From Sedimentisphaera sp050251615 (GTDB taxonomy: Bacteria; Planctomycetota; Phycisphaerae; Sedimentisphaerales; Sedimentisphaeraceae): a stretch of DNA of 64,000 bases. The stretch lies in NCBI GenBank assembly GCA_050251615.1, contig JBFWMM010000005.1, positions 19,022-83,021 on the forward strand, written 5' to 3'. Positions 1-7,612 of this stretch are shown piece after piece. The notes beneath the pieces were generated by a model. That model did no database searches. It saw only the letters and a program-made list of their open reading frames with translations, and was not told the DNA's origin. Both the position numbers and the translations under genes were made by a program. Each line of letters starts with the position of its first letter. The stretch's first letter is position 1.

Positions 1-1
1 G

Positions 2-1054
2 CGCATTAAAGCGCCCGGTGAGGTCAGGTGGGAAAACCTCTTCAAGGATGAATCCCTGAACAACTGGGAAAACCCGTATGAGTGGGGCAAGGCCGAGTAT
101 AAAGACGGCGTTGTCAGCCTGACAAGCGAAAGGGGCAAATGGTTCCTCCTCACGAAGAAGCAGTACGCCAACTTCGTTTTTGAAGGCGAGATCAAGATGC
201 CGGTCGGCAAGGGCAATTCAGGATTTATGTTCCGTTGTCAGAAAGAAAAGAACCGCGCCTGGGGCTATCAGGCCGAAGTCGATACGGCAGAGCGTAAATG
301 GTCGGGCGGTCTCTATGATGAAGGTCGCAGAATGTGGTTTGCCTCGCCGAACAGAGATGCGGCATCCTCCGCGGAAGCTGCTCAGGCCTCCATCGCGGAA
401 TTCCGCTCAAGGGCAGGCGAGTGCTACAAGCAGGGCGAATGGAATAAGTACCGCATTGTATGCGTAGGCAACCACATTCAGATTTTTGTCAATGATGTCC
501 TTACAACAGACATCTACGACGGTATGGATCTGAAGGGCCACCTCGGCATCCAGCACCACGGCGAAGAGGGGCTTGTTTATCAGTTCCGCAACCTTCGCGT
601 AAAAGACCTCGGTACAGGCGGCGATATTTACTATCCGCACCGCGAAAACGCGGCCGCCGCGGCCGTTGAATCGAAGATGCCGGGCGACATCTACGAAGCT
701 GAATCCGCCAAGATGGTTGATGCCTCCGCGGCAGACAACCAGAATGGTTATCAGGGCAAGGGTTTTGCCGATTTCGGTGGCTCGGGCAGCTATGTCGAGT
801 GGGACAATGTTCTCGCCGATAAAGCGGGCGAGTACAAGCTGACTTTCCGCTACGCAGCCACAAGCAACAGACCCTGTGAGCTGTTTGTCAACGGACAGAA
901 GAGCGGCACGGTCAAGTTCGATAACACCGGCAGCTGGGAAAACTGGAAGACGGTTGATGTGCCCGTAACGTTCAAGAAGGGCGGCAACTTCGTGAAAGTT
1001 GTAGCGATTGACGCAGGGCCGAATCTCGACGCAATGGCCGTAAACAAGCTCTGA
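2..1054 (+). CDS. DUF1080 (3-keto-disaccharide hydrolase-like) protein with C-terminal CBM6/35-like domain, 5' partial
   Basis: The frame is open from base 2, so the true start lies outside the window; the first internal ATG at 197 is not the start. The first ~210 visible residues are a DUF1080 / LamG-like beta-sandwich: WENLFKDESLNNW opening, then GEIKMPVGKGNSGFMFR and GHLGIQHHGEEGLVYQFRNLRV. This family includes hydrolases of 3-keto-glycosides. The last ~125 residues (from IYEAESAKMVDAS to the C-terminus) look like a CBM6/CBM35 carbohydrate-binding domain (EAE opening, YVEWDNV, LFVNGQ, DAMAVNKL end). It is followed after 13 bases by an ApbE-like gene and then a Gfo/Idh/MocA oxidoreductase, the common partner that makes or reduces keto-sugars. 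Location is probably extracytoplasmic, but the signal peptide is not visible. Activity is inferred from family only. Confidence 0.8.
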   Translation, partial: RIKAPGEVRWENLFKDESLNNWENPYEWGKAEYKDGVVSLTSERGKWFLLTKKQYANFVFEGEIKMPVGKGNSGFMFRCQKEKNRAWGYQAEVDTAERKWSGGLYDEGRRMWFASPNRDAASSAEAAQASIAEFRSRAGECYKQGEWNKYRIVCVGNHIQIFVNDVLTTDIYDGMDLKGHLGIQHHGEEGLVYQFRNLRVKDLGTGGDIYYPHRENAAAAAVESKMPGDIYEAESAKMVDASAADNQNGYQGKGFADFGGSGSYVEWDNVLADKAGEYKLTFRYAATSNRPCELFVNGQKSGTVKFDNTGSWENWKTVDVPVTFKKGGNFVKVVAIDAGPNLDAMAVNKL

Positions 1055-1067
1055 CCTGTTTACAACA

Positions 1068-1955
1068 ATGCGAACCGGTAGCAAGGGAGATGAAAAAACC
1101 GCCGCGGTGGTTTACCATAACAGTTGTTTTGCCATGGGCACGCGGCTTAATGTGGTTATCATCGATGATGTTACCTGCGCAGATGAGATATTTGACGAGA
1201 TAGCAGGTGCCGTGGGGCGGCTTGAGCGCAAGCTCAGCCGATTTGACACCGATTCCGATGTCTATCGGATAAACAGCCTCGCGGCACGGCAATCTGTTGC
1301 TGTAGATTCAGAGATGACCGCCATTCTGCTTGCTTGCGAAGATTATTGCAGGCGCTCGGCGGGATATTTCGATATAACTCTGCCCTCAAGGAGCGGCGCG
1401 TTAGCCGGTTTTTCGATGCCGGACTGCGTACATATAGATGCAGGAAATCAGACAGTTGCATTCAGTGATGATTCGATTAAGATAGACCTTGGCGGTTTTG
1501 GCAAGGGATTTGCGCTCCGCGAGATTCTCTCGATACTGAACCGCAGAGACGTAAAAAACGTACTGGTCAGCTTTGGTGAAAGCTCAATACTGGCGCTTGG
1601 TTGCCATCCTTATGGCGATTGTTGGAAGGTCGGGATCGAAGATGTTTCTCGCCCGGGCAGTTCGGCTTATGTATTTGAGCTACGCGATCAATCGCTGTCG
1701 GTTTCGGGATTTCAGCCTGCGCTTCGGGAGGGACAGGGGTTTCATATTTTCAGCCCCGGTTCCGCTTCTCCAATAGAGCGTACAAGCACGGTTGCCGTGC
1801 TGTCGGGCGATGCGCTGGATGCGGAAATACTCTCAACAGCCGTTTATGCGGCAATCGGTACGGATGCATCTTTTATAAAAAATTTCAGTGGATGCCGTGC
1901 CGTGAGAGTCGATTATGACAATGACGAATTAACGGAGATTTATACATATGAGTGA
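1068..1955 (+). CDS. ApbE-like FAD:protein FMN transferase, degenerate motifs
   Basis: 295 residues with the ApbE fold signature: MGTRLNVV near the N-terminus, DLGGFGKGFAL in the middle, VSFGESSILALG, and AEILSTAVYAAIG near the end. ApbE enzymes attach FMN from FAD to Thr/Ser of extracytosolic redox proteins. Several usual features are altered. The HxIDPxTGxP-type box reads HIFSPGSASPIE, lacking the Asp and the TG. The metal-binding Asp of A-D-x-L-S-T is Glu. No signal peptide or lipobox is visible. The start at 1068 has no Shine-Dalgarno site; GTG 1107 or ATG 1134 are possible alternatives. Its stop overlaps the start of the next gene by 8 bases, so the genes are translationally coupled. No candidate flavinylation substrate is seen in the window, so it may be a divergent or non-canonical member. 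Confidence 0.75.
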   Translation: MRTGSKGDEKTAAVVYHNSCFAMGTRLNVVIIDDVTCADEIFDEIAGAVGRLERKLSRFDTDSDVYRINSLAARQSVAVDSEMTAILLACEDYCRRSAGYFDITLPSRSGALAGFSMPDCVHIDAGNQTVAFSDDSIKIDLGGFGKGFALREILSILNRRDVKNVLVSFGESSILALGCHPYGDCWKVGIEDVSRPGSSAYVFELRDQSLSVSGFQPALREGQGFHIFSPGSASPIERTSTVAVLSGDALDAEILSTAVYAAIGTDASFIKNFSGCRAVRVDYDNDELTEIYTYE

Positions 1956-3222
1956 TAAGCACTCTTTTACGCGCCGCGAGCTTATACAGGCGATGACGGC
2001 GATTGCCGGCTCAACAGCTCTGGCGGGCCTGACGCCGTGGATTTCGACGCTCCATGCGGAAGAAGCATCCGGCGCGGCGAATAATAAGGTTAACATAGGC
2101 ATTATTGGCCCGGGCAGCCGCGGCCAATATCTTATGCACCACCTGCTCGATATCAGGGGCATTAATATTGTGGCTTTGTGCGATGATTACAAACCGAATC
2201 TCGACAAGGCTATTGAAATGACAGGCGGCAAGGCAACCGCCTATACCGACTACCGCAAAATGCTTGAGCAGAAAGATATTGACGGCGTTATAATCACGAC
2301 GCCACTGCATCTTCACGCGCAGATGTGCCTGGACTGTTTCGCGGCAGGCAAGCACGTCTTCTGCGAGAAGGCGCTCACGAAAACTGTTGCAGAGGCTCAC
2401 AGCCTCACGAAAGCTCAAAAGGAAAGCGGGCTTATCCTGCAAACCGGCCACCAGCGCATCTTTGACATCCGCTACCTCAAAGCGTTTGAGGAGATCAAGA
2501 GCGGCAAGCTCGGCAAGATAACACAGATCCGCGCCTACTGGCACCGCAACAACAACTGGCGCAGGCATGTGCCCAGCCCTGAGCTGGAGCGCAAGATCAA
2601 CTGGCGCCTCTACAGGGAGTATTCGCTGGGCCTTATGACAGAGCTCGCCTCACACCATCTGCAAGTGGCCAACTGGTTTCTCGGAGCGATGCCGATCTCC
2701 GCGCGCGGTTGCGGCAGCATAAACTACTGGCAGGACGGCCGTGAGGTCTATGACAACGTCAACGTTGTGTATGAGTATCCGGGCGGCGTTCATTTTGTCT
2801 ATGATTCACTTATCAGCAACAAGCATTACGGCCTTGAGATTCAGGTGATGGGCGAAAAGGGCACGTATGAAATGGAGCTTGGCAAGTTTTATTCAGAGAA
2901 CCCGCCGGCACCGTCGGGTATTCATCAGCTGATCAATGATATTGAGCATAATATCTTTGACCCGCTCCCCATCGGCGGCGCGAGCTGGGTACCTGAAACG
3001 ATATCGAAGTACAAAGGCGACTGGATTGTGAATAAGCGCCCGAAAGATATTCCCAACTGCGACAGGCTTGAGCTTGAGTCTTTCGCCGAGACAATCCGCG
3101 ACGGCAAACCAATACCCGGAATGGTCGAACATGGAATTGACGCCGCAATAGCCACGATTATGGGTGATGAGGCTATGATTCGCAATGAGATTATCCATAT
3201 TACAAAGGAGATGCAGGCATGA
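1948..3222 (+). CDS. Gfo/Idh/MocA family oxidoreductase with Tat-like signal
   Basis: 424 residues. The N-terminus has an RR pair in SFTRRELIQAMTAIAG followed by a hydrophobic stretch, as in Tat signal peptides of secreted oxidoreductases. The NAD(P)-binding Rossmann part starts at VNIGIIGPGSRG; the family EKP-type motif appears as CEKALTKT, and the catalytic-region histidines lie in TELASHHLQVANW. The length is normal for secreted planctomycete-type members. It overlaps the ApbE-like gene by 8 bases and the next small gene by 4 (ATGA). With the upstream DUF1080 gene it suggests oxidation or reduction of sugars or glycosides at C3 outside the cytoplasm. Substrate is unknown; the family call is firm. 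Confidence 0.88.
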   Translation: MSDKHSFTRRELIQAMTAIAGSTALAGLTPWISTLHAEEASGAANNKVNIGIIGPGSRGQYLMHHLLDIRGINIVALCDDYKPNLDKAIEMTGGKATAYTDYRKMLEQKDIDGVIITTPLHLHAQMCLDCFAAGKHVFCEKALTKTVAEAHSLTKAQKESGLILQTGHQRIFDIRYLKAFEEIKSGKLGKITQIRAYWHRNNNWRRHVPSPELERKINWRLYREYSLGLMTELASHHLQVANWFLGAMPISARGCGSINYWQDGREVYDNVNVVYEYPGGVHFVYDSLISNKHYGLEIQVMGEKGTYEMELGKFYSENPPAPSGIHQLINDIEHNIFDPLPIGGASWVPETISKYKGDWIVNKRPKDIPNCDRLELESFAETIRDGKPIPGMVEHGIDAAIATIMGDEAMIRNEIIHITKEMQA

Positions 3223-3488
3223 AAGACATCATCATAACCAAAAAGAAGATAATCCTCGAAATCGTTTTCTGTTTTATAGCTCTGGCCGTTGCCGAGGGCA
3301 TGAACATTCACGCGATAAAGAAGTATAACACCAACTGGAGCGAGCTGTGGAATCAGTGGCTCACGGTTTTTATCCTGGCGGCCATCATTTATGCGCTGTT
3401 TACAGCCATCAGAATAATTGGATTTCTGATAATCGCCGTGATTAAAGCGGCTTCCGAAAAACGCAAGGCCAAGCAAGCAGAATCATAA
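3219..3488 (+). CDS. Small two-helix membrane protein, function unknown
   Basis: 89 residues starting MKDIIITKKKIILEIVF. There are two hydrophobic segments: about residues 11-27 (IILEIVFCFIALAVAEG) and 47-74 (WLTVFILAAIIYALF then IIGFLIIAVI), and a basic tail KAASEKRKAKQAES. It overlaps the oxidoreductase by the ATGA junction and is the last gene before a strong terminator, so it belongs to the same transcript. I do not recognise a family. It could be a membrane anchor or assembly factor for the neighbouring redox proteins, but nothing in the sequence proves that. Its last ~18 codons are repeated after the assembly gap (3660-3714), which is an assembly duplicate and not a second gene. Confidence 0.65.
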   Translation: MKDIIITKKKIILEIVFCFIALAVAEGMNIHAIKKYNTNWSELWNQWLTVFILAAIIYALFTAIRIIGFLIIAVIKAASEKRKAKQAES

Positions 3489-3786
3489 GCTACAAGCAGC
3501 ACCCGTCAGAAATGGCGGGTGTTTTTTTATGTCGTTTGCAGGTATGGCTTCTCCGGCATNNNNNNNNNNNNNNNNNNNNNNNNNNNNNNNNNNNNNNNNN
3601 NNNNNNNNNNNNNNNNNNNNNNNNNNNNNNNNNNNNNNNNNNNNNNNNNNNNNNNNNNNTCGCCGTGATTAAAGCGGCTTCCGAAAAACGCAAGGCCAAG
3701 CAAGCAGAATCATAAGCTACAAGCAGCACCCGTCAGAAATGGCGGGTGTTTTTTTATGTCGTTTGCAGGTATGGCTTCTCCGGCAT
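3433..3786. other. Assembly gap (100 N, 3560-3659) with 127-base duplicated contig ends
   Basis: Bases 3433-3559 and 3660-3786 are identical over 127 positions and flank exactly 100 N. This is two contigs ending in the same k-mer that were scaffolded rather than joined. The real sequence probably simply overlaps, removing 227 bases, unless a longer repeat was collapsed. Confidence 0.9.
3500..3528 (+). terminator. Rho-independent terminator of the DUF1080-ApbE-Gfo operon
   Basis: Stem CACCCG (3500-3505) pairs with CGGGTG (3516-3521), followed by seven T (3522-3528). It begins 11 bases after the stop of the small membrane gene. The same sequence appears again at 3727-3755 because the contig end is duplicated around the gap. 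Confidence 0.85.
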
Positions 3787-3970
3787 TGGTTAGCGAAACA
3801 CAGCGGAGGCGCGCAAGCGCCCCGAAATTGAAAGTTAAACCCGTTGCGTTTTGCCGTCGCTACGCTCCGTTGCACCTGCGGTGTCGCATTGCTTGCGCAA
3901 TGGCGCTGTTTGCGGTTTGGTTTCACCGGCATTGGTTGGCGTTTGCACAGAGTTTTTTTCGCTTTGCTCG
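3775..3970. repeat. Mosaic intergenic repeat, copy 1 (blocks A, B, C)
   Basis: Non-coding stretch between the first operon and the GH51-GH43 gene. It contains three blocks shared with 30790-31006. Block A (3800-3828) includes the perfect hairpin GGCGC-GCAA-GCGCC. Block B (3885-3913, 29/29 identical) includes CATTGC-TTGC-GCAATG. Block C (3915-3946) has one mismatch in 32. Blocks B and C are adjacent here, but in copy 2 they are separated by 75 bases. Short frames through it give low-complexity peptides and have no ribosome site, so I treat it as a REP-like extragenic element. Confidence 0.75.
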
Positions 3971-4139
3971 CACAATGGCGATGCCGGCCGATTCATCATT
4001 GCGCATTGTTTCAACCTGCGCGGTTATATATTTTGCGGGGAAATCCCTGCCTCTTCGGAAAAATCAGAAGTCGAAGGATAGTAATTTTCAGCTGAACACT
4101 TTTTACGCTGTTAAATACGTTCATTATTGCCTGATGTAC

Positions 4140-4167
4140 TTGCACAAATACCGGTTTGGTGTATGTT
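4140..4167 (+). promoter_or_regulatory. Possible promoter of the GH51-GH43 gene
   Basis: TTGCAC (4140-4145), 16 bases, TATGTT (4162-4167), about 70 bases before the start codon at 4238. The hexamers are only partial matches and the region is AT-rich, so this is a weak call. Confidence 0.3.
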
Positions 4168-4237
4168 ATATTATGCGTGATTTTACGGGTTTCACGCATA
4201 GGGTTAAATTAGAAGTGTTACAGATTAAAGGTGAATT

Positions 4238-7200
4238 ATGAGAAAAACGACAGTCTTATTCTCAATGTTGTTGTTTGCGGCTTTTGCCGCCGCTGCGCCG
4301 TTGCGGCTGAATGTATCGGTTGACGGCGAGGCCGGAGAGTCCAGCTCTATTATGTATGGCCTGTTCTTCGAGGACATTAATATGGCCGCGGACGGCGGTC
4401 TGTATGCAGAGCTTGTTCGTAACCGCTCATTCGAGTTTAACGATGAGGATGCGTTGTTTGCCTGGGAGAGCGAGCTGGATATGAGCGTTGAAAAGGAAAA
4501 TCCGCTCAACGAAAACAACCCGCACTACCTCTCCTTGAAAACCACGGGAGGTAAACCCCTGCGCAACAAAGGCTTCGACGGCATCGCACTCGAACAGGGC
4601 AAGACATACCTCTTCAGCTGCTACGCAAGGAGCGAGGCGGTAAACAGGATGGAGGTAAGCCTTGTTACATCGGAGGGAAGACGTGTGGCATCTGAGAGAA
4701 CCTCCCGAATCAACGCCGAATGGAAGAAGTTCGAGTTCAAGCTCGTTTCGCGCGTTTCTGATAAGAAAGCGGCTCTGGAGATCCGGTTTGCGGGCGAGGG
4801 GGAAGTTTTCCTTGATATGGTGAGCCTGTTCCCGCAGGATACATGGAAGAATCAGCCGAACGGCCTGCGCAAAGACCTCGTTGAGGCGCTTGCCGAGCTC
4901 AAACCTGCGTTTATCCGCTTTCCGGGCGGCTGTATCGTAGAGGGTATGGAGCTGTGGAACGCATACCGCTGGAAGGATACCGTCGGCGATGTTGCCGGGA
5001 GAAAGGTAAACTGGAACAGATGGTCCACATGGAACGCGCCGAAACAGTACTACCAGTCCTGCGGGCTGGGCTTCTTCGAATATTTCCGCCTCTGCGACGA
5101 CCTCGGCGCCGAGCCTGTGCCGATTCTGAACTGCGGCATGGCCTGCCAGTACCAGTCGGGAGAGCTTGTACCTTTGGATGAGCTTGATGAGTGGATTCAG
5201 GACGCGCTTGACCTTATTGAGTTCGCAAACGGAGATACGAGCACAAAATGGGGTGGCCTGCGCGCCGAGATGGGGCACCCCGAGCCGTTTAACATGAAGC
5301 TGCTCGGCATCGGCAATGAGCAGTGGGGCGAGCAGTACTTCGAGCGCTACGAGAAGTTTTATGAGGTGCTCAAAGCTAAGCACCCTGAGATTCAGTATAT
5401 AACGACCTCCGGTCCCTCATCTGACGGCGACAGTTTCGATCTCGCCTGGAGCAAGTTCAAACAGGGCACTCCCGCGGAAATCGTTGATGAACATTACTAT
5501 CGCCCGCCGTCTTGGTTTCTCGCGAATAACGCTCGCTACGACAGCTACGACCGCAACGGTCCGAAGGTGTTCGCAGGTGAGTTTGCCGCGCATCAGGGCA
5601 ACCGCAAAAACGACCTTGGCGCGGCAGTAGCAGAGGCTTCGTTTATGTGCAGTCTCGACCGCAACTCCGACATCGTCTGCATGGCCAGCTATGCGCCCCT
5701 TTTCGCACGCTACGGCTTTACACAGTGGGCACCTGACCTTATCTTCTTCAATGAGAGCACGGTCGTTCGCACGCCTTCGTATTATGTGCAGCAGCTCTTC
5801 AGCCTGCATAAGGGCGATTATATTCTCGAATCCGAGCTCACAGGCTCAAAGCCGGAGCAGGGAGCCAATGTCTTCGCGCTCCGCAGCTGGCTTACGGCCA
5901 ATGAGTTCAAGGATATTACCCTCACTACAGAATCCGGCAAAAAGCTTACAAGCTCCGATTTGAAGTGGGAATTTGTAAGCGGTGAGTGGGAGCGTAATGG
6001 CGATGTTTTCGCTCAGACAGACCCAAGGGCTCAAAACACAATCTGTATGGCATCGGCTGAGGATGTCGGCGAGAAGTTTACAATCGAAATGAAGGCCCGC
6101 GCGGTATCTGGAGCGGAAGGATTTATGATTCTCCTGCCGAGCGATGCGCGGGATAAAGGCGTGCAGCTTAATATCGGCGGCTGGGGTAACGGCCAGAACG
6201 CTATGCAGCTTGTCAACGGCAGCACAAGCTCCATCCTCAAGCGCGAGAGCGGAAAAATAGAGCGGGGGCAGTGGTACGACGTTAAAATCGTCAGTGATAA
6301 CGGTGTTGTAACAAGCTACCTTGATGGCCGTGAGCTCTGGCAGACAGCTTCGATAGTGAGCAAGAGCGTCAGCAACGGCGTTTACTCTTCCACTATGAAG
6401 CGCAAAAACGGTGATGTTATTATCAAGCTGGTTAACACGACAGAGGAGCCGCGCAACATTGAAATCAGCCTTGATACCAAAGACGCCTACTCCAACGTTT
6501 GCGATGTCTGGACGCTTTCCGGCGAAAGCGGCAAGGCTAACACACCTGAGGCAACACCTGTCCCCGCACCTGCCCGCAGCCGGTATAATGCGGCAGGAAA
6601 CGATTTTACATACCTCGCCATGCCGAACACTGTAAATGTGATTGAGCTGAAGAAAGCGGTTTCTCCGGAGGCGAAGGGTGGCTATCTGTTCAGCTACTTC
6701 ACCGGCAACGGCGAAGACGGCCTCCATCTGATAAGCAGCTATGACGGCCTTAAATGGGAAAAGGTTGCAAACGGCAAGTCTTTGCTGAGGCCAGAGCTCG
6801 GCGATAAGCTTATGAGAGACCCTTGCGTTGTGCAGGGGCCTGATGGCGAGTTCCATATGGTCTGGACGACGGGTTGGCATGGTAAAGGCATCGGCCTTGC
6901 TCACTCAAAAGACCTCATCAGCTGGAGCAAGCAGCAATTTGTTCCTGTTATGGCACATGAGAGCGGGGCGAAAAACTGCTGGGCGCCCGAAATCCTCTAC
7001 GATGAGGCCACCGGCGAGTACGTTATCTATTGGGCAACCACCATCGAGGGGCGATTCCCCGAGACATTCAACCCGCAGGATGACAACAACCACCGCATCT
7101 ATGCCGTACGTACGAAAGACTTCAAGACTTATTCAGATACCGAGCTGTTTTACGAGCCCGGCTTCAACGTGATTGACTCTACAATCCTTCCCACGCTTGA

Positions 7201-7543
7201 CGGCGAGAAGTTTGTTATGTTCCTCAAGAATGAAACTAAAGCCCCCAGAGCGGAGAAGAACATCAGATATGCTTTCGGGCAGACCCCGTCGGGGCCTTTC
7301 GGCAAGGAGTCTGAACCGATCAGCGGCAAGGGCTGGGCAGAAGGCCCCACCGCCATCAATATCGCCGGCAAGTGCTATCTGTACTACGACCGCTATACTT
7401 CGGGCAACTATGGCCTGCGCATCAGCACAAACTACAGCGACTGGAGCGATGCGACGAGCTTGCTGGAACTGCCTGTAAAGCTAAAGCACGGCACGATTTT
7501 CGAGGTCGGCGGGGATGTGTTGGAGAATCTGAAAAAACAGTGA
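4238..7543 (+). CDS. GH51 alpha-L-arabinofuranosidase fused to a GH43-type domain
   Basis: 1,101 residues; ribosome site AAAGGTG five bases before the ATG. Signal peptide is MRKTTVLFSMLLFAAFAAAA. Residues ~20-570 are GH51: YGLFFEDINMAADGG, FIRFPGGC, acid/base Glu361 in IGNEQWG, nucleophile Glu448 in FAGEFAAHQG. Residues ~580-700 form a beta-sandwich insert. Residues ~800-1100 are a five-bladed propeller of the GH43 type: opening YLFSYFTGNGEDGLHL, Asp861 in MRDPCVV, WAPEILYD, Asp980 in NVIDSTIL and Glu1035 in EGPT, so all three expected acidic residues are present. Both modules act on arabinofuranosides, so the protein probably debranches arabinan or arabinoxylan outside the cytoplasm. It is followed 69 bases later by a GH2 gene on the same strand. 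Confidence 0.9.
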   Translation: MRKTTVLFSMLLFAAFAAAAPLRLNVSVDGEAGESSSIMYGLFFEDINMAADGGLYAELVRNRSFEFNDEDALFAWESELDMSVEKENPLNENNPHYLSLKTTGGKPLRNKGFDGIALEQGKTYLFSCYARSEAVNRMEVSLVTSEGRRVASERTSRINAEWKKFEFKLVSRVSDKKAALEIRFAGEGEVFLDMVSLFPQDTWKNQPNGLRKDLVEALAELKPAFIRFPGGCIVEGMELWNAYRWKDTVGDVAGRKVNWNRWSTWNAPKQYYQSCGLGFFEYFRLCDDLGAEPVPILNCGMACQYQSGELVPLDELDEWIQDALDLIEFANGDTSTKWGGLRAEMGHPEPFNMKLLGIGNEQWGEQYFERYEKFYEVLKAKHPEIQYITTSGPSSDGDSFDLAWSKFKQGTPAEIVDEHYYRPPSWFLANNARYDSYDRNGPKVFAGEFAAHQGNRKNDLGAAVAEASFMCSLDRNSDIVCMASYAPLFARYGFTQWAPDLIFFNESTVVRTPSYYVQQLFSLHKGDYILESELTGSKPEQGANVFALRSWLTANEFKDITLTTESGKKLTSSDLKWEFVSGEWERNGDVFAQTDPRAQNTICMASAEDVGEKFTIEMKARAVSGAEGFMILLPSDARDKGVQLNIGGWGNGQNAMQLVNGSTSSILKRESGKIERGQWYDVKIVSDNGVVTSYLDGRELWQTASIVSKSVSNGVYSSTMKRKNGDVIIKLVNTTEEPRNIEISLDTKDAYSNVCDVWTLSGESGKANTPEATPVPAPARSRYNAAGNDFTYLAMPNTVNVIELKKAVSPEAKGGYLFSYFTGNGEDGLHLISSYDGLKWEKVANGKSLLRPELGDKLMRDPCVVQGPDGEFHMVWTTGWHGKGIGLAHSKDLISWSKQQFVPVMAHESGAKNCWAPEILYDEATGEYVIYWATTIEGRFPETFNPQDDNNHRIYAVRTKDFKTYSDTELFYEPGFNVIDSTILPTLDGEKFVMFLKNETKAPRAEKNIRYAFGQTPSGPFGKESEPISGKGWAEGPTAINIAGKCYLYYDRYTSGNYGLRISTNYSDWSDATSLLELPVKLKHGTIFEVGGDVLENLKKQ

Positions 7544-7612
7544 TGGGCGGGTCAGGATGCCTGCCTTCCAAAATACTCACATAACCCTTAATCTCTAATA
7601 GAAGGGGTCCTA

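Noticed and set aside
3756..4241. Open frame of 161 codons after the first gap
   Set aside because: It runs through the mosaic intergenic repeat, has no ribosome site, and its peptide is only similar to the other repeat copy.
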